A stretch of DNA of 64,000 nucleotides, from contig JAADJJ010000001.1 in NCBI GenBank assembly GCA_010092695.1, forward strand, positions 806,001 through 870,000, written 5' to 3'. The position numbers and the translations under genes were made by a program. The notes beneath the pieces are model-generated. The model was not told the DNA's origin. It was given only the letters and a program-made list of their open reading frames with translations, and searched no databases. Positions 56,999 through 64,000 of this stretch are shown here, piece by piece. Numbering within the stretch: position 1 is the stretch's first letter; each line of letters starts with the position of its first letter. The stretch comes from Enterobacteriaceae bacterium 4M9 (GTDB lineage Bacteria; Pseudomonadota; Gammaproteobacteria; Enterobacterales; Enterobacteriaceae).

Positions 56999-57006
56999 TT
57001 TTCCGT

Positions 57007-57026
57007 CCCCTCGCGCCCGCGAGGGG
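57007..57026. terminator. Hairpin between convergent tldD and aaeR
   Basis: CCCCTCGC-GCCC-GCGAGGGG is an eight-pair stem between the two stop codons. The flanking T runs are short on both strands, so bidirectional termination is likely but not strong. Confidence 0.6.
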
Positions 57027-57027
57027 A

Positions 57028-57966
57028 TTATCCTTCCACCAGACTGCCGCTGTGCCCACGCATGTCCTGGTAGAGCTTCGCCACATTGACAAAATAATCG
57101 GTCAGATAGTTGATGCACACCTGCACTTTCAGCGGCAGCTTGTCCTTTTCGGTATACAGCGCATACACCGGGCGAGGATCGGACTGATAGCGCGGCAGCA
57201 GGATCTCCAGCTCACCACGATTAACCTGATCGATAACCCACATCAGCGGCACGTAGGCGATCCCGGCGCCGGCGGAGATCCAGCGCGTCAGCGTCATCGG
57301 ATCGTTAGTGATAAAGCGACCTTCCGGCGTCAGGCGTGTGGAAATGCCTTCCGGTGCGATAAGCTCAAACTCGTTGTCGGGGCGCACGCTGTAGGTAAGC
57401 CAGGTATGGTTGGCCAGGTCGGCGGGCTTTTCGGGGGCGTCGTATTGCACCAGATAGCTTTTTGCTGCGCATACCACCATTGGCATCGCGCCGAGCTTGC
57501 GCGAAAACAGGCTCGAATCCTGAAGCGTACCCACGCGAATCACCAGGTCCAGACCGTCAGCAATTAAATCCGGTGCCGGGATGCCGGTCACCAGGTTAAC
57601 GGTAAGGCCAGGGTATTCTTTGAGCATATCGGCGGTCATGCCAGCCAGCACATTTTGTGCCATGGTTGAAGAACTGCCGATACGCAGCGTTCCGGTCGGG
57701 GTATTGTTAAAAGCGTAAAGCTGTTCGTGTACATCCTGCACTTCGTGCAGCATTTTACGGCAGCCCTGGTAGTAAATTTTTCCGGCTTCGGTCAGGCCAA
57801 TGCTGCGTGTGCTGCGATTAAGCAGCTTAACTTGCAACTCGTCTTCCAGGCGCGACACGGTCTGGCTGATGGAAGAGACGCTCATTTGCAGTTGTCTTGC
57901 GGCCGCCGTAAAGGAGCCGTGTTCGACCACTTTTGCGAACACCGACATGCGTTTTAATCGTTCCAT
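57028..57966 (-). CDS. aaeR: LysR-family regulator AaeR
   Basis: AaeR is the presumed activator of the aaeXAB efflux operon, which is induced by aromatic carboxylic acids such as p-hydroxybenzoate in E. coli. The 312 residues have the N-terminal winged helix (FTAAARQLQMSVSSISQTVSRLE, in two halves from residue 20) and a periplasmic-binding-protein-like effector domain from about residue 90. It is divergent from aaeX with 181 bases between the starts. Confidence 0.95.
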   Translation of the reverse strand: MERLKRMSVFAKVVEHGSFTAAARQLQMSVSSISQTVSRLEDELQVKLLNRSTRSIGLTEAGKIYYQGCRKMLHEVQDVHEQLYAFNNTPTGTLRIGSSSTMAQNVLAGMTADMLKEYPGLTVNLVTGIPAPDLIADGLDLVIRVGTLQDSSLFSRKLGAMPMVVCAAKSYLVQYDAPEKPADLANHTWLTYSVRPDNEFELIAPEGISTRLTPEGRFITNDPMTLTRWISAGAGIAYVPLMWVIDQVNRGELEILLPRYQSDPRPVYALYTEKDKLPLKVQVCINYLTDYFVNVAKLYQDMRGHSGSLVEG

Positions 57967-57985
57967 TGTTCACTCTGGCTTAAAA

Positions 57986-57999
57986 GTGATTTAGATCAC
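57986..57999. promoter_or_regulatory. CRP-like site between aaeR and aaeX
   Basis: GTGA-TTTAGA-TCAC is a full match to the eight core bases of the CRP site, 20 bases from the aaeR start. A minus-strand TATAAT at 58007-58002 would place the aaeR start over this site (repression by CRP). It lies some 50 bases upstream of the likely aaeX promoter around 58030. Confidence 0.6.
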
Positions 58000-58147
58000 A
58001 CATTATAGATAACACGCTCACAGTTACGGTAATATATTATTATTAACAAAACCAACACCGCACTCTCGCCCGGCCAATCCAGGCCATTATTAAGCTGTGG
58101 TGAGTGGTTAACAAGAAACTGTCACCTGCTTCTCTTCCAGGATTAAC

Positions 58148-58351
58148 ATGAGCTTATTTCCGGTTATCGTGGTGTTTGGCCTGTCCTTCCCACCGATATT
58201 CGTTGAGCTGCTGCTGTCGCTGGCGCTGTTCTGGCTGGTCAGGAGCTTGCTTACCCCTACAGGGATCTACGACTTCGTCTGGCATCCGGCGTTGTTCAAT
58301 ACGGCGCTTTACTGCTGTCTTTTCTGGCTTGTCTCGCGCCTGTTTGTCTGA
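58148..58351 (+). CDS. aaeX: AaeX, small membrane protein of the aae operon
   Basis: A 67-residue protein with two hydrophobic helices (PPIFVELLLSLALFWLVRSL and ALFNTALYCCLFWLVSRLFV) of the DUF1656 family. It is always encoded before aaeA and aaeB; its exact role in the pump is not established. It follows the divergent regulator aaeR. Confidence 0.94.
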   Translation: MSLFPVIVVFGLSFPPIFVELLLSLALFWLVRSLLTPTGIYDFVWHPALFNTALYCCLFWLVSRLFV

Positions 58352-58358
58352 GGTTGAT

Positions 58359-59288
58359 GTGAAAACACTAACAAGAAAAATCTCCCGCACCGCGATTACG
58401 CTGGTGCTGGTACTGATTGCCTTCATCGCTATTTTTCGTATATGGAGCTTTTACACCGAATCGCCCTGGACGCGCGACGCGCGCTTTACCGCTGATGTGG
58501 TGGCTATCGCGCCGGATGTGGCCGGGCTTATCACCAGCGTCAACGTACATGACAATGAGCTGGTGAAAAAAGGCGACGTGCTGTTCACCGTCGATCAGCC
58601 GCGCTACCAGCAGGCGCTGGCTCAGGCCGACGCCGATGTAGGCTACTACCAGTCGCTGGTCAGTGAAAAACGCCGCGAAGCCGGGCGTCGTAATCGCTTA
58701 GGTATACAGGCGATGTCGCGTGAGGAAATCGATCAGTCCAACAACGATTTGCAAACCACGCAGCACCAGTTGGCCAGAGCGCAGGCTACGCGCTCACTGG
58801 CAATACTGGATCTTGAGCGTACAGTGATTCGCGCACCAGCCGACGGTTGGATAACCAACCTCAATGTTTACGCCGGTGAGTTCATCACCCGTGGCGCGAC
58901 GGCGGTGGCGCTGGTGAAAAAAGACACCTTCTACGTGCTCGCCTATATGGAAGAGACCAAACTTGACGGCGTGCGCCCCGGCCACCGCGTAGAAATCACG
59001 CCACTTGGCGGCAATGATGTGCTGACCGGCACTGTTGAGAGCGTGGCTGCGGGCGTGACGAATGCCAGCAGCACGCGCGACAGCAAAGGTATGGCAACCG
59101 TGGACTCGAACCTGGAATGGGTACGCCTGGCCCAGCGCGTGCCGGTACGTATCCGACTGGATAAGCAAACGGGTAATCTCTATCCGTCGGGGACCACGGC
59201 GACGGTGGTTGTCACCGGCAAAGACCGCGCCCGTGAAGATATGTCGCCGTTTATGAAACTCATGCACCGCCTGCGTGAATTTGGTTGA
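58359..59288 (+). CDS. aaeA: AaeA, membrane-fusion subunit of the aromatic acid efflux pump
   Basis: AaeA is the periplasmic adaptor of the AaeAB pump, thought to relieve toxic levels of aromatic carboxylic acids. The 309 residues have an N-terminal membrane anchor (ISRTAITLVLVLIAFIAIFR, from residue 7), a lipoyl-like barrel split around a coiled coil (about 90-170) and a beta domain. The GTG at 58359 is chosen because it gives the start VKTLTRKISRTAI, matching MKTLIRKFSRTAI in E. coli. Confidence 0.96.
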   Translation: MKTLTRKISRTAITLVLVLIAFIAIFRIWSFYTESPWTRDARFTADVVAIAPDVAGLITSVNVHDNELVKKGDVLFTVDQPRYQQALAQADADVGYYQSLVSEKRREAGRRNRLGIQAMSREEIDQSNNDLQTTQHQLARAQATRSLAILDLERTVIRAPADGWITNLNVYAGEFITRGATAVALVKKDTFYVLAYMEETKLDGVRPGHRVEITPLGGNDVLTGTVESVAAGVTNASSTRDSKGMATVDSNLEWVRLAQRVPVRIRLDKQTGNLYPSGTTATVVVTGKDRAREDMSPFMKLMHRLREFG

Positions 59289-59293
59289 TTGAT

Positions 59294-61258
59294 ATGGGTT
59301 CTTTCGCCATCTCCCGTCTGCATCTGCGCTTTGCGACCAAGCTTGCCTGCGCGGTGGTGCTGGCGCTGTTTGTCGGCTTCCACTTCCAGCTGGAAACACC
59401 GCGCTGGGCGGTAATGACGGCAGCACTGGTCGCCGCGGGCCCGGCGTTTGCCGCTGGCGGTGAGCCGTACTCCGGCGCCATTCGCTACCGCGGGATGCTG
59501 CGCATCATAGGCACATTTATTGGCTGTATTGGTGCGCTTATCATTATCACCTCGCTCATCCGTGCGCCGGTGGTCATGCTGCTGGTGGCCTGTATCTGGG
59601 CGGGGTTTTGTACCTGGATTTCCTCACTGGTGCGCGTTGAGAACTCCTATGCGTGGGGGCTTTCCGGTTATACCGCACTCATTATCATCATCAGCATTGA
59701 GCACGCGCCGCTGACCACGCCGCAGTTCGCCATTGAGCGCTGTAGCGAGATAGTTATCGGGATCGTGTGCGCGATTGTGGCTGATCTGCTGTTCTCTCCG
59801 CGATCGATTAAGCAGGAGATCGACAAAGAGCTGGATGCGCTTCTGGTGGATCAATACCGGCTAATGCAGTTGTGCATCGCGCATGAAAACCGGGAGGAAG
59901 TGGACAAGGCCTGGAGCGGGCTGGTGCGCCGCACGGCCGCGCTGGAGGGCATGCAGAGTAACCTGAATATGGAGTCCTCGCGCTGGGTGCGCGCTAACCG
60001 TCGTTTGTCCGTCATTAACACGCTGTCGCTGACCATGATTACCCAGGCCTGTGAAACCTTCTTGATCCAGAACACGCGCCCAGAAGCGATTGCCGACGAG
60101 TTTCGCGAACTGTTCGCGGAACCCGTGGAAACGGCCACGGATGTCCACAAGCACCTTAAGCGTATCCGCCGTATCTTTTCCTGGACCGGAGAGCACGGCA
60201 CGCCAGTGACGCTCTACAGTTGGGTCGGGGCAGCCACCCGTTATCTGCTAATTAAGCGTGGCGTGGTCAGCAACACGCGCATCAGCGCGGTAGAAGAAGA
60301 GGTGTTAAACGGCGAAGCTGTAGTGAGGCCGGAATCAGCCGAACGCCATCACGCCATGATTAACTTCTGGCGCACCACCGTCTCTTGTATTCTCGGCACG
60401 CTGTTCTGGCTGTGGACCGGTTGGACCTCCGGCAGCGCGGCCATGGTGATGATTGCGGTCGTGACCTCACTGGCGATGCGCCTGCCCAACCCTAAAATGG
60501 TGGCGCTGGACTTTGTCTACGGCATGCTGGCCGCACTACCGATCGGTGCTTTCTATTTTCTGGTGGTCATGCCCAATACCCAGCAAAGTATGCTGCTCTT
60601 GTGCATCAGCCTGGCGCTGCTGGCGTTCTTTATCGGCATTGAAGTACAAAAGCGGCGTCTCGGCTCGCTTGGTGCGTTGGCGGGTACTATCAACATCCTG
60701 GTGCTGGATAATCCTATGACTTTTCAATTCAGCACCTTCCTCGACAGCGCTCTGGGTCAGCTGGTGGGCGTGGTGCTGGCAATGATGGTTATCCTGCTGA
60801 TTCGCGATAACTCGCGCGAGCGCACTGGCCGCACGCTACTCAACCAGTTTGTGTCGGCAGCGGTATCGGCAATGACCACTAACACCGCACGGCGCAAAGA
60901 GAACCACCTGCCTGCGCTGTACCACCAGTTGTTTTTACTGCTGAACAAATTCCCCGGCGATATCGCCAAATTTCGCCTGGCGCTGACGCTGATTATTGCT
61001 CACCAGCGCCTGCGCGACGCACCTATACCGGTCAACGATGACCTGTCAGCCTTCCACCGTAAGTTACGCCAGACTGCCGACCGCGTGATCAGCGCCAGTA
61101 GTGATGAGAAGCGCGCCCTGCGCTTTCAGACGCTGCTTGATGAGCTGGTCGTTTACCAGCAGAAACTGCACTACTGGGATGCACCGCTCCAGGTCACTGA
61201 GCCGGTTGAGCGCCTGACCAATATCCTCAATACATACAAACACGCCCTCACCGAAAAC
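59294..61258 (+). CDS. aaeB: AaeB, inner-membrane subunit of the aromatic acid efflux pump
   Basis: AaeB is the transporter of the pump, of the aromatic acid exporter (FUSC-like) family. Starting at 59294 gives 655 residues, equal to E. coli. Two sets of about five to six membrane helices (residues 13-170 and 370-505) each precede a cytoplasmic domain. Motifs such as FVGFHFQLETPRWAVMTAA and RFRIGGEPYSGA-type sequence (AAGGEPYSGAIRYRG) are conserved. The stop is TGA at about 61259-61261, seven bases before a terminator hairpin. Confidence 0.95.
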
Positions 61259-61265
61259 TGATAAC

Positions 61266-61290
61266 GCCGACGCTCTGCGTCGGCTTTTCT
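61266..61290 (+). terminator. aae operon terminator
   Basis: GCCGACGC-TCT-GCGTCGGC followed by TTTTCT closes the aaeXAB operon and separates it from the aldehyde dehydrogenase gene. Confidence 0.88.
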
Positions 61291-61333
61291 ATACTTACAG
61301 CCAGACCACGGCGCTATCAGTCAGGAGGAGAAT

Positions 61334-62788
61334 ATGGCACAGGCAACATTGACGGAGCACGCGCTGCTGCGCACCGGCTATCTGGTTAACGGCGAATGGC
61401 ACGCGCTTGAGGAGACGTTTGACGTCCTCAATCCCGCCACTGGCGAGGTGATTGCAAAAGTGGCGAAAGCCGGTAAACAGGAGACGCAGGCGGCCATTGA
61501 CGCTGCCGCACGTGCTTTTCCCGGCTGGCGAGCAAAGACGGCGAAAGCACGCAGCGAAATCCTTAACCGCTGGTATCAGTTGATTATCGACAACAAAGAC
61601 TGGCTGGCGCAGTTGATGACCGCCGAGCAGGGCAAGCCGTTAAAAGAGGCGGCGGGAGAAGTGGAATACGCGGCAAGCTTTATCCAGTGGTTTGCCGAGC
61701 AGGCAAAACGAGCCAACGGTGAAATCATCCCACCAGCGCAATCTGGTACGCGCATTCTTGCCACCCGCGAACCAATCGGCGTGGTTGCGGCCATCACGCC
61801 CTGGAACTTCCCTATGGCGATGCTGACCCGCAAGCTGGGTCCGGCACTGGCTGCGGGCTGTACAGGCGTTATCAAACCTGCGAACAACACACCACTGAGC
61901 GCGTTTGCGCTGCTGGCGCTGGCACAGCAGGCGGGCGTACCAGACGGCGTACTTAACGCCGTGGCCGGGCATACGTCGCAAATCAGCGATGCGATTATGG
62001 CAAGCCACGCAGTGCGCAAAATTTCCTTTACCGGCTCTACCGAAGTGGGCAAAACGCTGATGCGCAACGCGGCCGACACGGTGAAAAAAGTGTCTCTTGA
62101 GCTTGGCGGTAACGCGCCCTATATCGTTTTTGACGATGCCGACCTTGATGCGGCGGTTGAAGGGGCGATTGCCAACAAATTCCGCAACGCCGGACAAGTG
62201 TGCGTGAGCGTTAACCGCTTTTTTATTCAGGACGGGATTTATGACCGCTTCGTGAACCAGCTTGCCGAGGCGGTGAACCAGCTTAAGGTAGGCGACGGTA
62301 CGCAAGAGGGCGTCGTTGTCGGGCCGTTGATTGAGCCTGCGGCGGTGAAAAAAGTGCAGCAGCACGTGGACGATGCGCTCAGTAAAGGCGCGCGCGTGCT
62401 GGCGGGCGGTAAACCGCACGCGTTGGGCGGCAACTTCTGGCAGCCAACCGTACTGGCAGATGCCCGTGACGATATGCTGCTGGCCCAGGAAGAAACATTT
62501 GGTCCTGTGGCGGCCTGCCTGCGCTTTAAAACGGAAGAGGAAGTTATTGAGCGCGCCAATGCGACGCCTTACGGGCTGGCAGCCTATTTTTATACGCAGA
62601 ATTTGCAACGGGTGTTCCGTGTTGCGTCGCAGCTGGAAAGCGGCATGGTAGGCATCAACGCCTGCGCGGTTTCTACCGAACTGGCACCTTTTGGTGGTGT
62701 GAAGGAATCAGGGTTGGGGCGCGAAGGTTCGGTGCTGGGGCTTGAGGAGTTCCTTGAGGTGAAAACGTTACATCTCGGTGGGCTTTAG
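61334..62788 (+). CDS. Aldehyde dehydrogenase of the succinate-semialdehyde dehydrogenase type
   Basis: An NAD(P)-dependent aldehyde dehydrogenase of 484 residues, closest by motif to GabD/SSADH. Visible are the oxyanion Asn158 in TPWNFP, the nucleotide motif SFTGSTEVGK (231-240), base Glu256 in SLELGGNAP, nucleophile Cys290 in AGQVCVSVNR and EETFGPV near 388. Two departures from GabD: the cofactor motif reads KPANNTP, and the second cysteine of CVC, redox-sensing in SSADH, is Ser. The ATG follows GGAGGAG. It stands alone behind the aae terminator; E. coli has yhcO here instead. The substrate cannot be read from the sequence. Confidence 0.9.
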   Translation: MAQATLTEHALLRTGYLVNGEWHALEETFDVLNPATGEVIAKVAKAGKQETQAAIDAAARAFPGWRAKTAKARSEILNRWYQLIIDNKDWLAQLMTAEQGKPLKEAAGEVEYAASFIQWFAEQAKRANGEIIPPAQSGTRILATREPIGVVAAITPWNFPMAMLTRKLGPALAAGCTGVIKPANNTPLSAFALLALAQQAGVPDGVLNAVAGHTSQISDAIMASHAVRKISFTGSTEVGKTLMRNAADTVKKVSLELGGNAPYIVFDDADLDAAVEGAIANKFRNAGQVCVSVNRFFIQDGIYDRFVNQLAEAVNQLKVGDGTQEGVVVGPLIEPAAVKKVQQHVDDALSKGARVLAGGKPHALGGNFWQPTVLADARDDMLLAQEETFGPVAACLRFKTEEEVIERANATPYGLAAYFYTQNLQRVFRVASQLESGMVGINACAVSTELAPFGGVKESGLGREGSVLGLEEFLEVKTLHLGGL

Positions 62789-62828
62789 TATCAGGGGGCG
62801 TTCCAGCCCCGTCACAGAGCGGCTGTTC

Positions 62829-63107
62829 ATGAATATATCGACCTTCGACTTTCAGCATATTGCATCAAAAGAGGATTTTTACCGTGCCTTTTCCGGGGCG
62901 TTTGGGCTGGCACATCGCACTATCCGCGATCTGGATACGCTCTGGGATGTGGTGATGAGTGGGGGCATACCGCTGCCGCAGGAAATCGTTTTTACCCATC
63001 TCTCAGAGCCTGCGCGCAGACGTTTTGGCGCGCTGATTCTGCTGTTTGAAGAGGCGGAGGAAGAGCTGGAAGGGCAGTTGCGCTTTAACGTATCTGAAAA
63101 GCCATAA
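62829..63107 (+). CDS. yhcO: Barstar-family protein YhcO
   Basis: A 92-residue protein of the barstar (RNase inhibitor) fold family, with the conserved IRDLDTLWDVVMSGGIPLPQ block and an acidic helix LLFEEAEEELEG. No barnase-like RNase is encoded nearby. The ATG at 62829 matches the E. coli start. The target in enterobacteria is unknown. Confidence 0.93.
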   Translation: MNISTFDFQHIASKEDFYRAFSGAFGLAHRTIRDLDTLWDVVMSGGIPLPQEIVFTHLSEPARRRFGALILLFEEAEEELEGQLRFNVSEKP

Positions 63108-63134
63108 AAAAGCCCCCGCATCCGCGGGGGCAAG
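63107..63134 (-). terminator. Terminator between yhcO and the YhcN-family genes
   Basis: GCCCCCGC-ATCC-GCGGGGGC lies between convergent genes; on the minus strand it is followed by TTTTTT. It ends the YhcN-family transcript. Confidence 0.9.
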
Positions 63135-63158
63135 TCGTCAGTTAACGACGACGAGGGA

Positions 63159-63425
63159 TTATTTGTACAGTTCTGCTGTGGCATGCCAGCTGCCGCCGGT
63201 ACGTGCTTCAATAACACGGTAAGCCGAGGCACCTTCTTTCTCCGCTTTTTTACTCAGTTCTTGCTGCATATCCATCGGCGCACTGCCAACCTGAGACACA
63301 GAAATGCTGCCCATTGATTGCAGGTTTTGCGCTTCTGTTGCACTGACCTGATGCGCTGCCGCGCTGGCACCAAAAGACATCACAGAAGCGAGACCGAAAG
63401 CGGCGAGAGTTGCGATAGTTTTCAT
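63159..63425 (-). CDS. YhcN-family (DUF1471) periplasmic stress protein, copy A
   Basis: An 88-residue protein with a signal peptide (MKTIATLAAFGLASVMSFGASA) and a DUF1471/YhcN domain, the small alpha/beta fold of many enterobacterial stress and biofilm proteins such as BhsA. It ends SWHATAELYK. The mature domain is nearly identical to copy B 118 bases upstream (37 of the last 42 residues), whereas the signal peptide differs. It has its own AGGA site. Copy B is the likely yhcN; this is the extra copy. Confidence 0.92.
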   Translation of the reverse strand: MKTIATLAAFGLASVMSFGASAAAHQVSATEAQNLQSMGSISVSQVGSAPMDMQQELSKKAEKEGASAYRVIEARTGGSWHATAELYK

Positions 63426-63543
63426 ATGGTTATTCCTTTTTTTAATGCCCGGTGGCGGTCAGGGCTAAAAAGCGATTTTTGTTTATGAGGCCACCGGAAC
63501 AAATAATGACTGCACCAGAGAGTTTTTTTCTGCCGTAAGGCAA

Positions 63544-63807
63544 TTATTTGTACAGTTCAGCCGTGGCGTGCCAGGAGTCGCCAGTACGTGCTTCAACAAC
63601 GCGATAAGCAGAAGCGCCCGCTTTGTCGGCTTTTTTACTCAGTTCCTGCTGCATATCCATCGGTGCGCCGCCTACTTCACTCACGGAAATGGAACCCATT
63701 TCCTGGCGACCCTGCGCTTGCTCGGCGTTAATGGAGGTTGCTGCAAAAGCGCCAAATGACAGCACAGACATCAGGCTTAAAGCGGTAACGGTAGTTTTAA
63801 TGTTCAT
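63544..63807 (-). CDS. yhcN: YhcN, DUF1471 periplasmic stress protein
   Basis: An 87-residue periplasmic protein with a signal peptide (MNIKTTVTALSLMSVLSFGA, cleaved after AFA) and a DUF1471 domain. In E. coli yhcN is linked to peroxide and acid stress survival. The ATG at 63807 follows AGGTG and gives the E. coli length; a GTG three codons upstream is also possible. The 5' region holds a perfect CRP consensus. Confidence 0.95.
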   Translation of the reverse strand: MNIKTTVTALSLMSVLSFGAFAATSINAEQAQGRQEMGSISVSEVGGAPMDMQQELSKKADKAGASAYRVVEARTGDSWHATAELYK

Positions 63808-63857
63808 GGTATTCACCTCGTCGTATTCTTTTATGTTTGTTTGTTCGGGTCTTGTAG

Positions 63858-63873
63858 TGTGACCCTCATCACA
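63858..63873. promoter_or_regulatory. CRP consensus site upstream of yhcN
   Basis: TGTGA-CCCTCA-TCACA matches all ten CRP consensus bases, 51 bases before the yhcN start. A CATAAA at 63835-63830 on the minus strand would fit a class II activated promoter. A TATACT at 63885-63880 would instead place the site at the start point, giving repression. Confidence 0.65.
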
Positions 63874-63885
63874 AAATCAAGTATA

Positions 63886-64000
63886 CACTAATAACGAATG
63901 AAATTAATACCTCACAAATTATACCCAATGAAACTTTGTTCTTTGGGAATGATTTTTTTATTCCACCTGGTTATTAAAACGTGGTTTTTATTGCTGTAAT
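63886..64000. other. AT-rich region at the window end
   Basis: No gene is visible in the last 115 bases. The stretch is AT-rich and has a possible minus-strand TATAAT in GGGTATAATTTG near 63920, so it may contain a further yhcN promoter. argR is expected beyond the window by analogy with E. coli. Confidence 0.4.

Noticed and set aside
61640..62608. A 322-codon open frame antisense to the aldehyde dehydrogenase gene
   Set aside because: Composition is that of a reverse-complement shadow (rich in Arg, His and Gln) and the sense gene is certain.
62829..63107. A barnase-barstar toxin-antitoxin pair at yhcO
   Set aside because: Only the barstar-like protein is present; no RNase-like partner gene lies on either side.

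Overview
The window is a chromosomal segment of a gamma-proteobacterium of the family Enterobacteriaceae. Gene order follows the Escherichia coli tufA - S10/spc/alpha - rrnD - fis - accBC - mreBCD - tldD - yhcN backbone, and most proteins are close to their E. coli counterparts as I remember them. It is not E. coli or Salmonella: it carries a ClpP-like gene beside tufA, an alpha-carbonic anhydrase, a type II dehydroquinase (aroQ) ahead of accBC, msrPQ in the same neighbourhood, and an aldehyde dehydrogenase between aaeB and yhcO. I could not fix the genus from the sequence alone.

Region 1 to 16.3 kb: the end of tufA, a ClpP-like protease gene on the opposite strand, the iron-storage pair bfd-bfr with a Fur-like palindrome, then the S10 operon (rpsJ to rpsQ), the spc operon (rplN to rpmJ, including secY) and the alpha operon (rpsM, rpsK, rpsD, rpoA, rplQ). 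Promoters, ribosomal-protein autoregulatory leaders and terminators sit where they do in E. coli.

Region 16.3 to 26.7 kb: yhdN, zntR, arfA and mscL; the translation-linked set def-fmt-rsmB with trkA; and a divergent series dprA, smg, yrdD, tsaC, aroE, yrdB facing yrdA. Several of these genes act on translation: N-terminal deformylation and formylation, 16S rRNA methylation, tRNA t6A synthesis and ribosome rescue.

Region 26.7 to 33.9 kb: a complete rRNA operon with tandem promoters P1 and P2, 16S, tRNA-Glu, 23S, 5S, tRNA-Thr and a second 5S, then double terminators. It is followed by about 1.3 kb that is almost empty, with only the small lipoprotein gene yhdV. The acrEF and yhdWXYZ genes found here in E. 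coli are missing.

Region 33.9 to 49.5 kb, mostly on the minus strand: dusB-fis, a secreted alpha-carbonic anhydrase under a likely CRP site, prmA, panF-yhdT, aroQ-accB-accC, msrPQ and acuI. Then on the plus strand csrD and mreBCD.

Region 49.5 to 64 kb: yhdE, rng, yhdP and tldD; the aromatic-acid efflux locus aaeR / aaeXAB with a CRP-like site between the divergent genes; an aldehyde dehydrogenase; yhcO; and two tandem YhcN-family (DUF1471) genes below a perfect CRP consensus.

Most of the window is ordinary core genome. The least explained element is the ClpP-like protein, whose aligned catalytic triad reads Ser-His-Asn instead of Ser-His-Asp. I saw no phage, insertion sequence, CRISPR array or obvious defence system.
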